Below are positions 53,711 through 64,000 of a stretch of DNA of 64,000 nt, piece by piece. The notes under the pieces are model-generated. The model searched no databases, had not been told where the DNA came from, and saw only the letters and a program-made list of their open reading frames with translations. Within the stretch, counting starts at the first letter, position 1, and the number at the start of each line of letters is the position of its first letter. The stretch is from Chrysoperla carnea. Lineage: Eukaryota > Arthropoda > Insecta > Neuroptera > Chrysopidae. Where the stretch lies: assembly GCF_905475395.1 (NCBI RefSeq), contig NC_058342.1, positions 1,174,001 through 1,238,000 on the forward strand, written 5' to 3'. A program made the translations under genes and the position numbers.

Positions 53711-54266
53711 ATGGCCAAAGAAAATTCTGCAACTGTTGCAGATGCTGTTACTGCTGCTTCTACAACAACCAACAAAAAAAGCAGCAGCTTATGGTGCTAA
53801 ACGTACAAAACAACATTAAAAATCAACACATCCACGTAATTAAAAAATATTTAGTTGCAAAATATAACTGAGAGGGTCTTGGTACAAACTAAGGGTAAAG
53901 GTGCATCTAGTTCATTCAAATTGGCTGCTTCCGCGTCATCTATTCTTCAGCTTAAGCAAAAGTTTCCAAAAAGAGAGTGAGCAAAAGGTTCAGCAAAGAG
54001 TGCTAAAAGTAAATGAACACCAAAATAAAAAAGCCACTAGCACATCATTGGCTGCTATAAAACCAAAAGCAAAAAAAGCTACTCCATCATCATCAACTGC
54101 TGCCAAGAAAGTTACTGCACTGGTTTAGGAAAAACCAGCAAAAAGTACAAAATCCGCTGCCAAAAGTAGTCCTGCTCGTAAACCGAAGCACCTAAAGCTA
54201 AGAAAGCTTCTGTTGCAAAATCATCTCCAACAAAAGTTAAAAAAAGCAGCACCAAAAAAGAAATGA
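53711..54266 (+). pseudogene. Histone H1 pseudogene
   Basis: The ATG at 53711 gives MAKENSATVADAVTAAS and then frames change. The globular-domain end LVQTKGKGASSSFKLAAS (about 53880-53935) is well kept. A Lys/Ala/Pro-rich tail is spread over two or three frames (KATSTSLAAIKPKAKKATPS), ending KKK with TGA at 54264-54266. Most of the winged-helix domain is missing. LINE-4 begins about 12 bp after the stop, so a stem-loop is not seen. Linker histone, no longer functional. Confidence 0.85.
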
Positions 54267-54299
54267 TCTGTTTCTTTAATAATAATAATAACAAGCTTT

Positions 54300-56000
54300 G
54301 ATCCCAGTAAATGGGCAACGGCCTCTCCTTTCACAAATGTGTATGTAATCACAACAAGGGTAGAATGTCTAATGCGTTTCTCCACGCTTGCCTGTCAGTA
54401 GCAATTCTCGACCATGTATTTTCACTCTATTTTCTGAACCCATCCTACCATCTATTACGTTGTCCCCCACAATTTCTACTATTCATTCTTGTTGTCCAGA
54501 ATATAATTCGGTTTGCCCATCGAGCGTTTTGGCCGTAGAATGTGTCCTGTCCAGGTCCACTTTAGCTTTTTAGCAATAAACTTTGCTGAGCGACTTGGTG
54601 TTATTGAACGTATCACCTTATTTCTAATTTTATCTGGGTAATATTAAGTATACAGGGTCTCATTCTTTTCTGGCAGATATTCAGTTTATTGCTAATCATG
54701 TGTGTTAGAGCCCAGGATTGACATTTATACGTTAAAACTGGTGTTATGCATGTATCAATTACCTGACCTCTCACATTTAAAGAGTAGTCGCCTCTCAGAA
54801 CTTCTATTAGAGACCAGAATTTCTGCCAGGCTTTGGCGCAGCGGTGTTGTATTTCTTTGTTATACTGATCTTTAAAGGATACAATTTCACACAAGTACAT
54901 GTAGTCTTCTGCATAAGCGAGATAATTGTTTTCTAAATATATTGGTATCATTGGACCGTTGGTAATAATTTTGAGTAGTTAATGTTGAAGCCCGCTGGTT
55001 TTAGATGGTCGTTTAGTTGATTCAGCATAATTGCAATGTTATTGGGTGAATTACAAATAATTGCCAGATCATCTGCGAACCTCATGTTTGACAAAATCTC
55101 ACCATTGATATTTATACCGTATTCCGTTCAGTCAATTTTTCTGAAAACATATTCTAATGCAAAATTGAATAGGTCTGAGCTGAGTGGATCTCCTTGTTTA
55201 ACTCTCCGTTTTAACTCAAAAGGAATTTTTCTGTTTCGACACAGGCTTTTCCGGGCGAATAAATTTTATGTATAAGTCTGATATACTTTGTACCAACCCC
55301 AGCATATTTTAGGCTTTCGATGATAATATGGTGTTTTAAGCAATCAAAGGCTTTACTAAGGTTTATGAAAGCTATATAAATGGTTAGGTTGTATTCCCAA
55401 CTTCTTTCTATCACTTGGTTTATGGTAAAGATATGATCAACAGTTGAAAAGTTTTTTCTAAAACCAGCTTGGTTCGATGATTGGTATTCAGATAATACTC
55501 CAGAAATCCTTTTTTGGATAATCTTAGAGGAAGTCCTATAGATGGTCGATGTTAGACATATTTCTTTTATCACCTTTTTTATAGATAAGTTTATATTTTC
55601 GCAATAGTCCATTGCTATGGGATATTCTCGGATTCAATGACTAAATTGAAAAGTTTCTCAAGATATTGTATTAGAATATCGTATGCAAGTTTGAGGTGTT
55701 TATTTGTAATTTTATTTCTCCCACCTGCCTTATCTGTTTGTAATGTACTGACTACTGGCGTAATTTCATCTTTTGAAATCGCGGGTATATCTTCTGGTAA
55801 AGGTAGATCAATAGACAGAGGTTCGTTTTTGAAATAAAATTTCTTATAGAAATTCGTTGCTATGGACAGTGTAGTTTCACGATCAAACTGTTCGATGCCA
55901 TTCTCGTCAAGTAAACATGTAATCCATGTCTGTGCTGAGTGAAGGCTCTTTGAATTTAATATTTTCTTAGTACGTGGATTGTTGACTAGAAGATTTTTAA
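54300..56000 (-). pseudogene. LINE-4 reverse transcriptase, broken
   Basis: Minus strand: DKAGGRNKITNKHLKLAYDI (55750-55690), a stop-rich link, then SSNQAGFRKNFSTVDHIFTI, IAFINLSKAFDCLKHHIIIE, VKQGDPLSSDLFNFALEYVF (55215-55150), catalytic MRFADDLAIICNSPN (F-A-D-D, about 55085-55040), and AKAWQKFWSLIEVLRGDYSL, CITPVLTYKCQSWALT in the thumb. C-terminal part to about 54300. Stops and frame changes throughout. Family features are those of RTE-like RTs. Confidence 0.78.
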
Positions 56001-56399
56001 TCGTGTCGTCTCTACTTTTCGTATGTTTTTCGAACAGATCATTTAATTAGTTTATTTATTTCGCAGAATTCAATGATATCTTTTACATTGTTTCGAAGTT
56101 GTTTCAATTTTTCTCTTTTGTCGATCAATTCTTTAGTGTTCTCAGGTAGCATGTTATTGTTGACATTTTTGCGATATTCTGGGGAATATATTGTTGACAG
56201 TTTTGCTTGAGTTGATGCATGGTGGATAGGTTCTTCTATCTTATTGTATAATTTTTGTACGTCGTTACATAATTCAAGTTCAGTCTTAAATTTGACTTTT
56301 CTAATTCATTTAGGAAAATAAGCTGATCTTCTTCAGGTATTTCAGTAGTTTTAGATCCATATTTCTTAGAACGTATTAGCTTAGATTTTAGATATAATG

Positions 56400-57075
56400 A
56401 CAATCTTATCAAACGATGGTCGGAATGAAATTATTTAGGACTTCACAATTTTTTACATCTCGCAATAAGTTGATCATAATATAATCTAATTGGTATTTTT
56501 GTTAATTGGGGACCATCCATGTCCATGGTCTGCCTGATTTATGTTTGAAAAAGTTATTCGAAATTTTTAAATTATTTCCAATTCTGAGGTTGACCATATA
56601 ATCTCCTCTCTCGTTTCGACTACCAAAATGAAATTTTCCAACTGTTCTTTCTTTTCCTTGCAATCATTCACCTATTCTAGCGGTACAGTCAGTCTCCCAT
56701 AACTAATTTAAAGTCATTTTTTGGTTTGTGCTTTCTTAATGTTTCTTCTAAAATATTGTAAAACAACTCTTAATGTTCAATGTTTGGCTCTGCTGTATGT
56801 GCATGGACTTGAATAATTAGTAAATTAATAGATTTAATTTCAATTTTCAAAACTGCGATTCGATCAGAAACAGGCTTAAACTACGACATATGCTTGACAA
56901 GATAGTTCTTGACGTAAAAAGCCACACCTTAGTTGCCGTTATTGGCTGCAGAATGACAGAAGAGAGGGTTGCAGAATGACCTGTTTAAACTTTTTTGGTT
57001 TGTAAAATTTTCGTATGGTTTCTTCGTATTTCTGATAATCCAAGAAAATCCCATTTTCATTAATCTAGCGCAATA
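56400..57075 (-). pseudogene. LINE-4 endonuclease, main part
   Basis: The minus strand gives SWIIRNTKKPYENFTNQK near 57040, LLIIQVHAHTAEPNIEH near 56830-56780, and GRPWTWMVPN followed by QLDYIMINLLRDVKN (56540-56450). The last are the W-x-P-x-x-x-x-x-x-x-DYI-box and C-terminal strand of RTE endonucleases. Frames change several times. The N-terminal NTLNVRTLRAEDKMLELT lies beyond LINE-5 (58470-58417). Confidence 0.68.
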
Positions 57076-57089
57076 GTTAGTTCTAGCAT
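57076..57089. other. 14-bp target duplication of LINE-5, left copy
   Basis: GTTAGTTCTAGCAT here and at 58403-58416 flanks LINE-5. Confidence 0.9.
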
Positions 57090-58402
57090 GGGAGCAAAAG
57101 AAGTTTGTTAGCGAAAACAAAATCAGATTCATGGGAAACTAAAATAGGGCTATTCGAATCAATTGTCTCCACAACGTTACTATATGGAGCGGAAACCTGG
57201 AGCATGAAATATATTGACGAGATAGACAAAGTGCAATGTAGATTTCTAAACAATATTCTTAACTTACCAAAGAACACATCACATAATCTTGTAACAGTTG
57301 AAACGGGTACTACTCATCTTGGAGTTAAAGCGATTAAAATAGTTCTCAACTGGTGGATCAAATTATTGAACACTTTTGAGAATAAGTATATTAAAAAGTG
57401 CTACAATCGAATGATGGTTTTGGACAATAATGAACAGAACATCGTCAAATATAATTGGTTGTCTCAACTGTAAGCCCTTTTAAATATAACCTAGCCAATG
57501 ATATATGGGACAGTTAATGTTGTCAGACTGTGAAGCCAAGCATGAACGGTATAATTCAAAATTACTCCAACCATCTTAGATTGCTCGATCTTCAAAGAAT
57601 GTACAAACACTTTGTGACTGTAAGTGAAGGTACTAACGAAAATTACAGATTCCCGATGTGTATCGACAAAATGAGAGTGATCACCCAACTTATGGATCAC
57701 GCCTTATGGAAAAACTTCAAGTCAGGCTGCTCAGTAAAGACTATTTTTACAGATGGAGCACGGTGGAAAAACGATCTCTCTGCAACAGCAATGAAAATGA
57801 TACACGGGAACATTTCATACTATCGTACCCGATATTTTCATGAAATAGAACCACATTTCTAAAACCTTTCATCATCAGGTCTAATAACATCCTTCAGATA
57901 CTACTAAAGGAAACAAGTAAAGAAAAATTCACCGCTTTGTATCTGTACTGCATACACGCTTTGAAAATTAGGAAGTTTATCATCGAAGAATGGGAGTGAC
58001 AATCTGTGAGTGTTAAATCTGAATTTATTTTTGAATCATTTTTCGTTTATAAATCTGTACTTTTTTTAAAATTACTTGTTAATGTTAGTGTATTAGTATA
58101 AAAAACTATTTGTGGGAAATGTACTATTGTTGGCACATTTTTTAGTTATCATACGCATTTTATTCTTTTTTTTTTATTATTATTATTCTTTTTTTTTTAT
58201 TGTTAATCATACTTATTGAATTTATATTAATTTATCTAATTGTTAATTTTATTGTTTTAACAATTTTCTTAAATTTTATTGTTTGTCCAAATTCTATCAA
58301 ATCGTTCGCAGTGATTCATAATTGTTAAATAGTTGATAATGTATACCAACCACCTGTAATGCCTTCGGGCTAAATACAGTATTATTTATTATAATTGTTA
58401 TG
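57090..58402 (+). mobile_element. LINE-5, 5'-truncated 3' end inserted in LINE-4
   Basis: 1.3 kb, plus strand, with a perfect 14-bp duplication. The remaining coding part is the RT C-terminus. The 3' UTR ends GCCTTCGGGCTAAATACAGT and a short TTATTTATTAT tail. Confidence 0.9.
57105..57996 (+). pseudogene. LINE-5 RT C-terminal fragment
   Basis: FESIVSTTLLYGAETWSMKY and VQCRFLNNILNLPKNTSHNL are typical RT thumb blocks of APE-type LINEs. Stop at 57471. Later frames show NENDTREHFILSYPIFS, a C-terminal Cys/His-like segment, and KEKFTALYLYCIHALKIRKF to a stop near 57996. Catalytic palm not present owing to 5' truncation. Confidence 0.75.
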
Positions 58403-58449
58403 GTTAGTTCTAGCATTTTGTCTTCTGCCCTCAGTGTGCGGACATTTAA

Positions 58450-59291
58450 GGTATTTATATGAATTAGGTCCCTAAATTCGACACAGTTTTCAATTGAATA
58501 TAATTTTCTATAGTTTGGTTTAATTTTTGTGTATCATTTGTGAAAGGAGGGTTGTGGCTTGTCTCTCCCGCGGTTGCCGACCGTATTGGGAGGTTTAGAG
58601 TTTGTTCATTATTAGTTAATGACTTGGGGTCTTGTAATTCATCGATCATGGTTTCAGTTTTTCTTTGAGTTTTCTCGTTTATTTCTCGTTTGTTTATTTT
58701 TCGTTGATAGTAGGACTCTTTTGATAGTTGTCATTTGATTTAGGTTGCGCCTTTTTATTAGTTTGAAGTATTTCTTCTGTTAATGAATTACTCCGCGGTC
58801 TAGTAAAGTCTGCTATTGACGATTGTTTGTAGAAAGAAGTTCTAGTTGGCCTTGCATTAAATGTTTTCGAGCCAACAGTAGGTAGGGTGCTAGCTTCTTG
58901 AAAATTCATCTTCGTCTATTGCATCGTATTTATTGGACTTTCTTCGATGGGGCGTTTTTTAGGGTTATTTGCGTTAGGTGATATTATGTTTTTCTATGTT
59001 AATATTGTTTACTTGTAATTTTCCAGTTATTAAATCGAATACTCTAGCTTCTAGGTCAAGGTAGTTGTTTTCTATTTCAGTAAGACCATATACAATCATA
59101 TTTTTACGTCTACGTTCTTGGTCGTGGATCTCGTTTTTTAGTTTTAGTTCTTGAATTTCACTTTGAAGTGAAGCTTGGGTTGAACTTAACAGCTGGAGTT
59201 GCTTTGACAATTTATCCTCTGAATTCGCTATTTGAAGTTATACATTATCCTCTAATTTTTTTATTGCTTCCAAAATTTGATCGAAACTCAT
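58450..59291 (-). pseudogene. LINE-4 ORF1-like protein (coiled coil), broken
   Basis: ATG at 59291 (MSFDQILEAIKKLEDNV, then a stop), followed by LSSTQASLQSEIQELKLKNE, a coiled coil, and RRKNMIVYGLTEIENNYLDL, an RRM-like first strand. A Ser/Thr/Asn-rich region follows (58909-58464). It resembles the small ORF upstream of endonuclease in several insect LINEs. Frame changes at about 59235 and 58970. Confidence 0.55.
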
Positions 59292-60150
59292 TTTGTACCA
59301 CGTACACAGAAAACACAATTATGACGTTAAATTTAAATTAACACTCTTAGGTTAACTTTAAATTAGCACACTTTAATTTTTTTACACAAATATGTATTTA
59401 TCTATTTAAATTCACTGATTAGTTTTTAACTGATTTATTAGAACCATTTATTAAAACCGTATCATTATTCGCAAAATTACTTGCGTTTGATTTATTAATT
59501 TCACTGGAACGGGTTATTTTATAGTTTGTAAATTATATTAATAATAAAGAATGATGATTATTAAAATAATAATAAAGAATGATGATTAATGAGTATTAAT
59601 CTAGTAGCGCAGGTATAGTAGGCTCGGAACAATCTTAAGTCCAGCACGCAGCTGATTGCCCCACAAACGATGTCACAATTACTTTAAAATTAGTAGTTAT
59701 TGTTTTAAAAGTTTCCTTTTTGTGTGTTTGTGTGTGGGGTTTATCGAATTTTTTTTTTTTAGAATTTTGAATTACGATTTTTTTACTTTTTAATTTAACA
59801 CTTCCACTATGTAATTAGAAACAAATTTTAATGAATAAAATATTTCACATCCTTAATCAGTGTATTATACAATATCTTAGTAAATATCTGAGTAAGTTTT
59901 TATTTATGTTAAATTTATCTTTAACGATTTATTATAAAAAGTAACTTTATTTCTCCATATTTATTGAGAAAGATCTATAAACATGTAAAATAGAAAAAAT
60001 CACTTAAAATATTATTTGTTTATAATTGTTATAAATTCATATATTACAAATAAATTCGTATAAATTCACTCTCAGTTAAAAAAAAACACAATGCATTTAC
60101 GAATCTTGACAATTCCATTCCTGTCAAATAATATAAATTTATAAATCTGG
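59292..60150. other. LINE-4 5' region, no gene
   Basis: AT-rich with a short less AT-rich piece at 59610-59690 (GGCTCGGAACAATCTTAAG) that may be a promoter. No coding frame. Confidence 0.4.
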
Positions 60151-60151
60151 C

Positions 60152-60238
60152 GGCAAGGATCGAACTTGTTATTTATTGATGAACAAATTTCCAGCCGGAC
60201 ACTCTACCCATTACGCCTAGACTAACGGTATTATGTTT
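60152..60238 (-). other. tRNA-like module 3
   Basis: The minus strand has GGCGTAATGGGTAGAG (A box region) and AGTTCGATCCT (B box), about 50 bp apart, with GGAAATTTGTT between them, similar to modules 1 and 2. It lies about 860 bp before the LINE-4 ORF1 on the same strand. Confidence 0.55.
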
Positions 60239-60879
60239 ATAATTTTATGTTATTTGTTTGGTCTTATGGACTTTTTGTTCTAATTATATTTAAAAATGAA
60301 AACTACACTGAGTTGAAAATTACAGAGAGAGATTATTCTCATAAACGACAAACACATAAATTACTTTCACTACTTTTAAAATACTGGCACACGTTTTTTT
60401 TTTCTTTTACCATTTACACTACGATTTAGTTATGTTGAAAAAATTTCACGGTTATTATTTTAATGGCATTTATGGGCAATACATTTCAAAAAATTTTCAT
60501 TTATTATTGGCAACAACCATACCACGTTGAAAATGAAAACACCAAAATATCCGTTGTGATATAGAAACATATATTTTGAATTATATTAATTAATATCAGT
60601 GATTGCACACATGATAAAAAAACAACATTTTAAAATCAAAGTTATCTTAAAATTAAAAAAAAATAAATAAAACAGGGCCGCAGCAAATAGCTTTTGCCGG
60701 GGACGGTGCGTATAATATCTCTCCCACTCCCCAATTAATAAAAATTTTGCCAACATTTAGTGCAAGACAAAATAATTTTAAAAAAAGACAACAATGAAAA
60801 TAATACGAATGAAATGTAAAATAACCAGCAATGGAAACAAATTTGACACCCACATTCCGAAAACAACACCTTGATACTC

Positions 60880-62090
60880 AATTGCGGATTGCTTCAAAAA
60901 CTATAACGTTCCTGTACAAAACAGGTTCAATGTCTTATAAGGGAAAGAAAAAGATCAATTGCCACAAAAAAATCCAGCCGAAATGACAATAATGCTACAC
61001 CAATGGAGCATGAAGATGAACAAGTGAATAAACAAAAAACAATTTAAGGCTAGATCACCACCTCCAAACGTATTTCAGAGCGAAATAACGAAACAAAAAA
61101 CACTCTTAGATCGACTGAGAAAACAAATCCAAAAAGGATTTCATATTAAATATTCAAAATTCTCAACAAGTCTATTCATACACGATAAGGAAGAGCATGA
61201 TCTTTACCATATAAACCTACAAAAAGAGGCAAAAACGGAGTATCATACATACAATCCGAAAAAAGACAGACACCATGCATTTGTCTTAGGTGGTATATAT
61301 GCAGATGTCGAAACAAATGATATAAAAGACAAAATAGAAAACAAAGACAAAATAAACGTAATCAACGTTATCAAAATGAAGAACACAAGGAGGCCGCTAT
61401 TCCTCGTTACTACAGATCAGTCAATCACACTTAAGTTTGTTCGAGCAAATATACGCTATGTTTAAAGCACAAAGATAGATTGGCAAATACACTACAACAA
61501 TAAATTTATCATTCGATGCCACCGTTATAAGCAATGTGGGCACCCTACCACCAACTATCAGCCCTCACCAAAGTCCCTTAAGAGCGTCCTAGATCATATA
61601 TACAAGAGACTGCTCAAAATTCCCAGACAGGTTCGACTCAAATATACTACATTTGGAAGGTGCTAACTGCGGCAATAATCACCCAGCAAACTCAACAGAC
61701 TGTACAGAGTACGTAAGACGAATAGAGGCGATACAAAAAAAGCACGCCACACGAAAGCGCGTTTACCAAAACAACAATACCGCACAAAAATGCATTCCGG
61801 CATCGGTACCAACAACAAGTGCATGGACAAGCAGCAGCCCGATTCCAAATAACCAAGCTCAAACCCAACAAAACCATCAAACGCCATATGGATCAACTAG
61901 TAAAACTAATCGATATTAACAAAATGGTAATCCTAATAGAGCAAATAAACCAAACGCTGAAAACATGCACAACAGGACTGCAAAAAGTCCAGGTATTTCA
62001 CAACTTCTGTCAACAAAACTCTAAATGAATTAAATGTCCGTAGAAGTCGTCATCTGGAACGCAAACGGCCTTGAGTCAAACTGACCGAAC
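60880..62090 (+). pseudogene. Jockey-type LINE ORF1 fragment with ORF2 start
   Basis: Across several frames on the plus strand: EYHTYNPKKDRHHAFVLGGI, RRPLFLVTTDQSITLKFVRA (PRE_C2HC-like, 61235-61465), FIIRCHRYKQCGHPTTNY (first knuckle, degenerate), NCGNNHPANSTDC (second knuckle, 61670-61710), a Gln/Asn/Thr-rich tail, then VEVVIWNANGLESN at 62040-62080, the usual start of the ORF2 endonuclease. The element is truncated where the Copia LTR begins. 60240-60880 shows no gene. Confidence 0.68.
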
Positions 62091-62105
62091 TTAGGACCTA
62101 TATAC

Positions 62106-62388
62106 TGTTAGTTTTTATATTTAAGTTTCTTTTATTTACAACATCTAGTAAAATTAATTTATGTTTTGAATTTTGAATAATCAACCAATTGTTTGTTAAA
62201 TAATTTTGTAATAGATGTCACTATAATCAGTTTAAGTAACAGATGTCACTCTTGTAAAAATAATTGTAATTTCCGTAACCGTCTAGCAGTTGAGTTGAAT
62301 AAAAATTATCAAACGTCTAACATACATTTTGTTTTTCTAAAAAGATAGTAAGTCACGTTTTTATCCACAATACTCGTTACAACCTACA
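62106..62388 (+). repeat. Copia 5' LTR
   Basis: 283 bp from TGTTAGTTTTTATA to AACCTACA, the usual Copia LTR size and TG...CA ends. Limits are inferred from ends and primer site; the second LTR is outside the window. Confidence 0.7.
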
Positions 62389-62403
62389 GGTTATGGTACC
62401 AGA
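62389..62403 (+). other. Copia primer-binding site (initiator tRNA-Met, internal type)
   Basis: GGTTATGGTACCAG immediately follows the LTR and resembles the Copia site GGTTATGGGCCCAG, which pairs with the anticodon region of initiator tRNA-Met (half-tRNA priming). Confidence 0.6.
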
Positions 62404-62520
62404 TTTACTATGACATTAATTAAGAAAAACAGTGGACGTATTATTTCTACGATATTTTTGGATTACTTTTCGTAAAATAAATAATTTTTATCTTAACCAA
62501 TACATACATCATACGTTAAA

Positions 62521-64000
62521 ATGGCGGATACAGCTAAGTTGCAAATTGTAAAATTAAACGATGATAATTATCAAGTATGGAAATATAAAATGGAACTTCT
62601 ATTAATAAAAGAAGATTTATGGTCAGTTATCGAGGAAACTGCACCTATAGACGCAACAGAATTAAGCACATGGAACATAAAAGATGGCAAAGCACGTGCA
62701 CATATAGGTTTATCAATTGAGGACAATCAAATTATTCACGTTAAAAATAAAGTCACAGCCAAAGCACTGAAGGAGTATCATCAAAAATCAACTTTATCCA
62801 ACAAAGTTCGACTTTTAAGACGGTTATGTCGAATGATATTACCTGAGGGAGGAAATATGACAACCCATTTAAATGCGATGGATGAGTGCATGGATGAATT
62901 AAGCACATTAGGTGAGCCAATAGCGGACGCTTTAGCAGTAGCATTGTATTTGTCTAGTTTGTCTGAAAGTTATAGTGTTTTAATTACTGCCCTTGAATCA
63001 CGTGCTGAAGCAGATTTGACGAAAACTATGGTCAAAAATAAACTTTTACAAGAGTATAAAAGAAGACAAAATGATGAAAATACAAGTGAAAGTGGTGAAA
63101 AAGTTTATAAAGTTAATAAAATAAATAACACTTTTGACAGTTCTAAAATTTATTGTTTTTTCTGTAAGAAGAAGAATCATTTAAAATCAGATTGCCGCAA
63201 ATTTGCATCATGGAAAAAGAAGAAAGAAAATGAGAATCGTGTGCATAAAGTTAACGTAGTTCAGAAAAACGATAAGGACGAAAACGTTTGTAAAGATGGC
63301 TTAGTTTGTTTGATGTCTAACCAAAATAAAGTAAATTCATCTGAATGGTGTATTGATTCAGGTGCATCTTCACATATGTGTAATTATGAACCACTTTTTA
63401 CGCAATTAAATAAATCTGATATGAATTCAGTTAAACTAGCCGATGGTAGGAATCTACCAATAAAGGGTACTGGCATAGTTCAATTTAAAACTGGTAGTGG
63501 TGTTAAAATACAACTGAGCGAAGTCCAATTCGTACCGAAACTCAAATGTAATTTACTATCAGTCAGTAAATTAGCTAAAAAGGGGTGCAATATTATATTT
63601 AAAAATGAAAAATGTGAAATAAATAAAGATGGAAAAACATTAATGGTAGTGAATTCACGAAATGACATTTATAAAGCAAATCACCAATCCTTCAACGTTA
63701 TGAATCCACAAAAATCGAAATGTATACATGAATGGCATAAAATACTTGGACACCGAAATTTAGTTGATATAAAGAAAATGGCCGAACTGGCAGTTGACAT
63801 GGAAATTAAAGATTGTAGTCATAAAGATATTTGTGAAATTTGTCTACAATGTAAACAAACCAGAGATCCATTTCCACAAAAATCATTAACCAAATCAGCT
63901 GATAAATTGGATTTAATACACACAGATGTATGTGGACCCCTACAAGTTACTACACCTGGAGGTAATAGATATATACTTACTTTAATAGATGATTATTCTA
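62521..64000 (+). CDS. Copia gag-pol polyprotein (partial, open to the edge)
   Basis: The ATG at 62521 starts MADTAKLQIVKLNDDNYQVW, and 493 codons are read without a stop. Gag: UBN2-like NDDNYQVWKYKMELLL and LLRRLCRMILPEGGNM. Knuckle CFFCKKKNHLKSDC (C-X2-C-X4-H-X4-C, about 63153). Protease: WCIDSGASSHM (D-S-G-A, about 63348). Pre-integrase: HEWHKILGHRNLVDIKKMAE with CEICLQCK (H-H-C-C, 63730-63855). Integrase core start LDLIHTDVCGPLQVTTPGGN with the first catalytic D (about 63926). RT and RNase H would follow beyond 64000. The fully open frame and standard motifs indicate a potentially functional copy. Confidence 0.92.
   Translation, partial: MADTAKLQIVKLNDDNYQVWKYKMELLLIKEDLWSVIEETAPIDATELSTWNIKDGKARAHIGLSIEDNQIIHVKNKVTAKALKEYHQKSTLSNKVRLLRRLCRMILPEGGNMTTHLNAMDECMDELSTLGEPIADALAVALYLSSLSESYSVLITALESRAEADLTKTMVKNKLLQEYKRRQNDENTSESGEKVYKVNKINNTFDSSKIYCFFCKKKNHLKSDCRKFASWKKKKENENRVHKVNVVQKNDKDENVCKDGLVCLMSNQNKVNSSEWCIDSGASSHMCNYEPLFTQLNKSDMNSVKLADGRNLPIKGTGIVQFKTGSGVKIQLSEVQFVPKLKCNLLSVSKLAKKGCNIIFKNEKCEINKDGKTLMVVNSRNDIYKANHQSFNVMNPQKSKCIHEWHKILGHRNLVDIKKMAELAVDMEIKDCSHKDICEICLQCKQTRDPFPQKSLTKSADKLDLIHTDVCGPLQVTTPGGNRYILTLIDDYS

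Larger units (their letters stand above)
54277..60240 (-). mobile_element. LINE-4, RTE-like non-LTR retrotransposon (5' limit uncertain)
   Basis: The 3' end at 54277 has a (TAA)n-type tail (54279-54293). RT about 54600-56000, endonuclease 56400-57075 and 58417-58490, ORF1-like coiled coil 58450-59291, 5' region to at least 59640 and perhaps 60240, which holds tRNA-like module 3. Interrupted by LINE-5 at 57090-58402. The GTP-free RTE-like character rests on the endonuclease start NTLNVRTL and RT end KAWQKFWSLIEVLRGDYSL. Confidence 0.72.
62106..64000 (+). mobile_element. Copia (Ty1) LTR retrotransposon, 5' half, appears intact
   Basis: 5' LTR 62106-62388 (TGTTAG...CCTACA), primer site, leader and a gag-pol frame open to the window end. 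The 3' half and 3' LTR are outside. It is the only element here with no coding lesion seen, so it may be recently active. Confidence 0.88.

Overview
The window is a TE-dominated stretch of an AT-rich arthropod nuclear genome. Short spliceosomal introns, metazoan histone remnants, a Polinton/Maverick, a Dong-like R4 LINE, BEL/Pao, Gypsy and Copia LTR elements, a Helitron and several APE-type LINEs all point to an insect. A hymenopteran (parasitoid-like) source is my guess from the repeat spectrum, not a demonstrated fact. I see no intact host gene. Almost everything is mobile DNA in several layers, plus fossils of three histone genes.

Region by region. (1) 1-27330: a degraded BEL/Pao district on the minus strand. 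A 17 kb Polinton (584-17610, about 1.25 kb terminal inverted repeats) sits between BEL protease (1-583) and BEL gag (17611-18165). The Polinton carries a protein-primed DNA polymerase (6433-10329, four exons, one 4-bp frameshift), an adenovirus-type protease (12226-12612, broken), a packaging ATPase (12692-13282, one stop), a fibre-like fragment, two related conserved minus-strand proteins, a small three-exon gene and an unrecognised gene. No integrase or major capsid gene was recognised, so it looks non-autonomous. A 4.4 kb R4/Dong-type LINE (minus) sits inside the (TTA)n tract of its left TIR. BEL LTR-like sequence follows at about 19097-20540, then a deleted BEL pol remnant. That remnant is split by AT-rich DNA holding an ORF1-only LINE (22897-25310) flanked by a 10-bp duplication.

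(2) 28357-33800: a degenerate H2B (minus) and a degenerate H2A (plus) lie head to head, each with a histone-type 3' stem-loop. They are separated by a 784-bp inverted-repeat element and a decayed Jockey-type LINE. With the H1 pseudogene at 53711-54266 they look like one histone repeat unit blown apart by insertions.

(3) 33890-52200: a nest. Gypsy-1 (plus) contains LINE-2 (35751-47961, 10-bp duplication). LINE-2 contains Gypsy-2 (37183-43565, 4-bp duplication TGTA) and a Helitron (46815-47444). Gypsy-2 contains an unidentified 1.4 kb insert. A second LINE (about 48766-51355) interrupts the Gypsy-1 integrase.

(4) 53351-64000: an 85-bp-arm palindrome around (TA)n, the H1 pseudogene, an RTE-like LINE (minus) broken by a 5'-truncated LINE with a 14-bp duplication, a Jockey-type ORF1 fragment, and finally a Copia element whose gag-pol frame is open to the window edge.

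Two themes deserve a second look. First, the Polinton has dead genes but nearly identical TIRs loaded with CRE, CCAAT, YY1-like and GC-box motifs. Second, tRNA-like A-box/B-box modules lie upstream of LINE ORF1s on the same strand. Family names come from motif reading only; no database search was possible.
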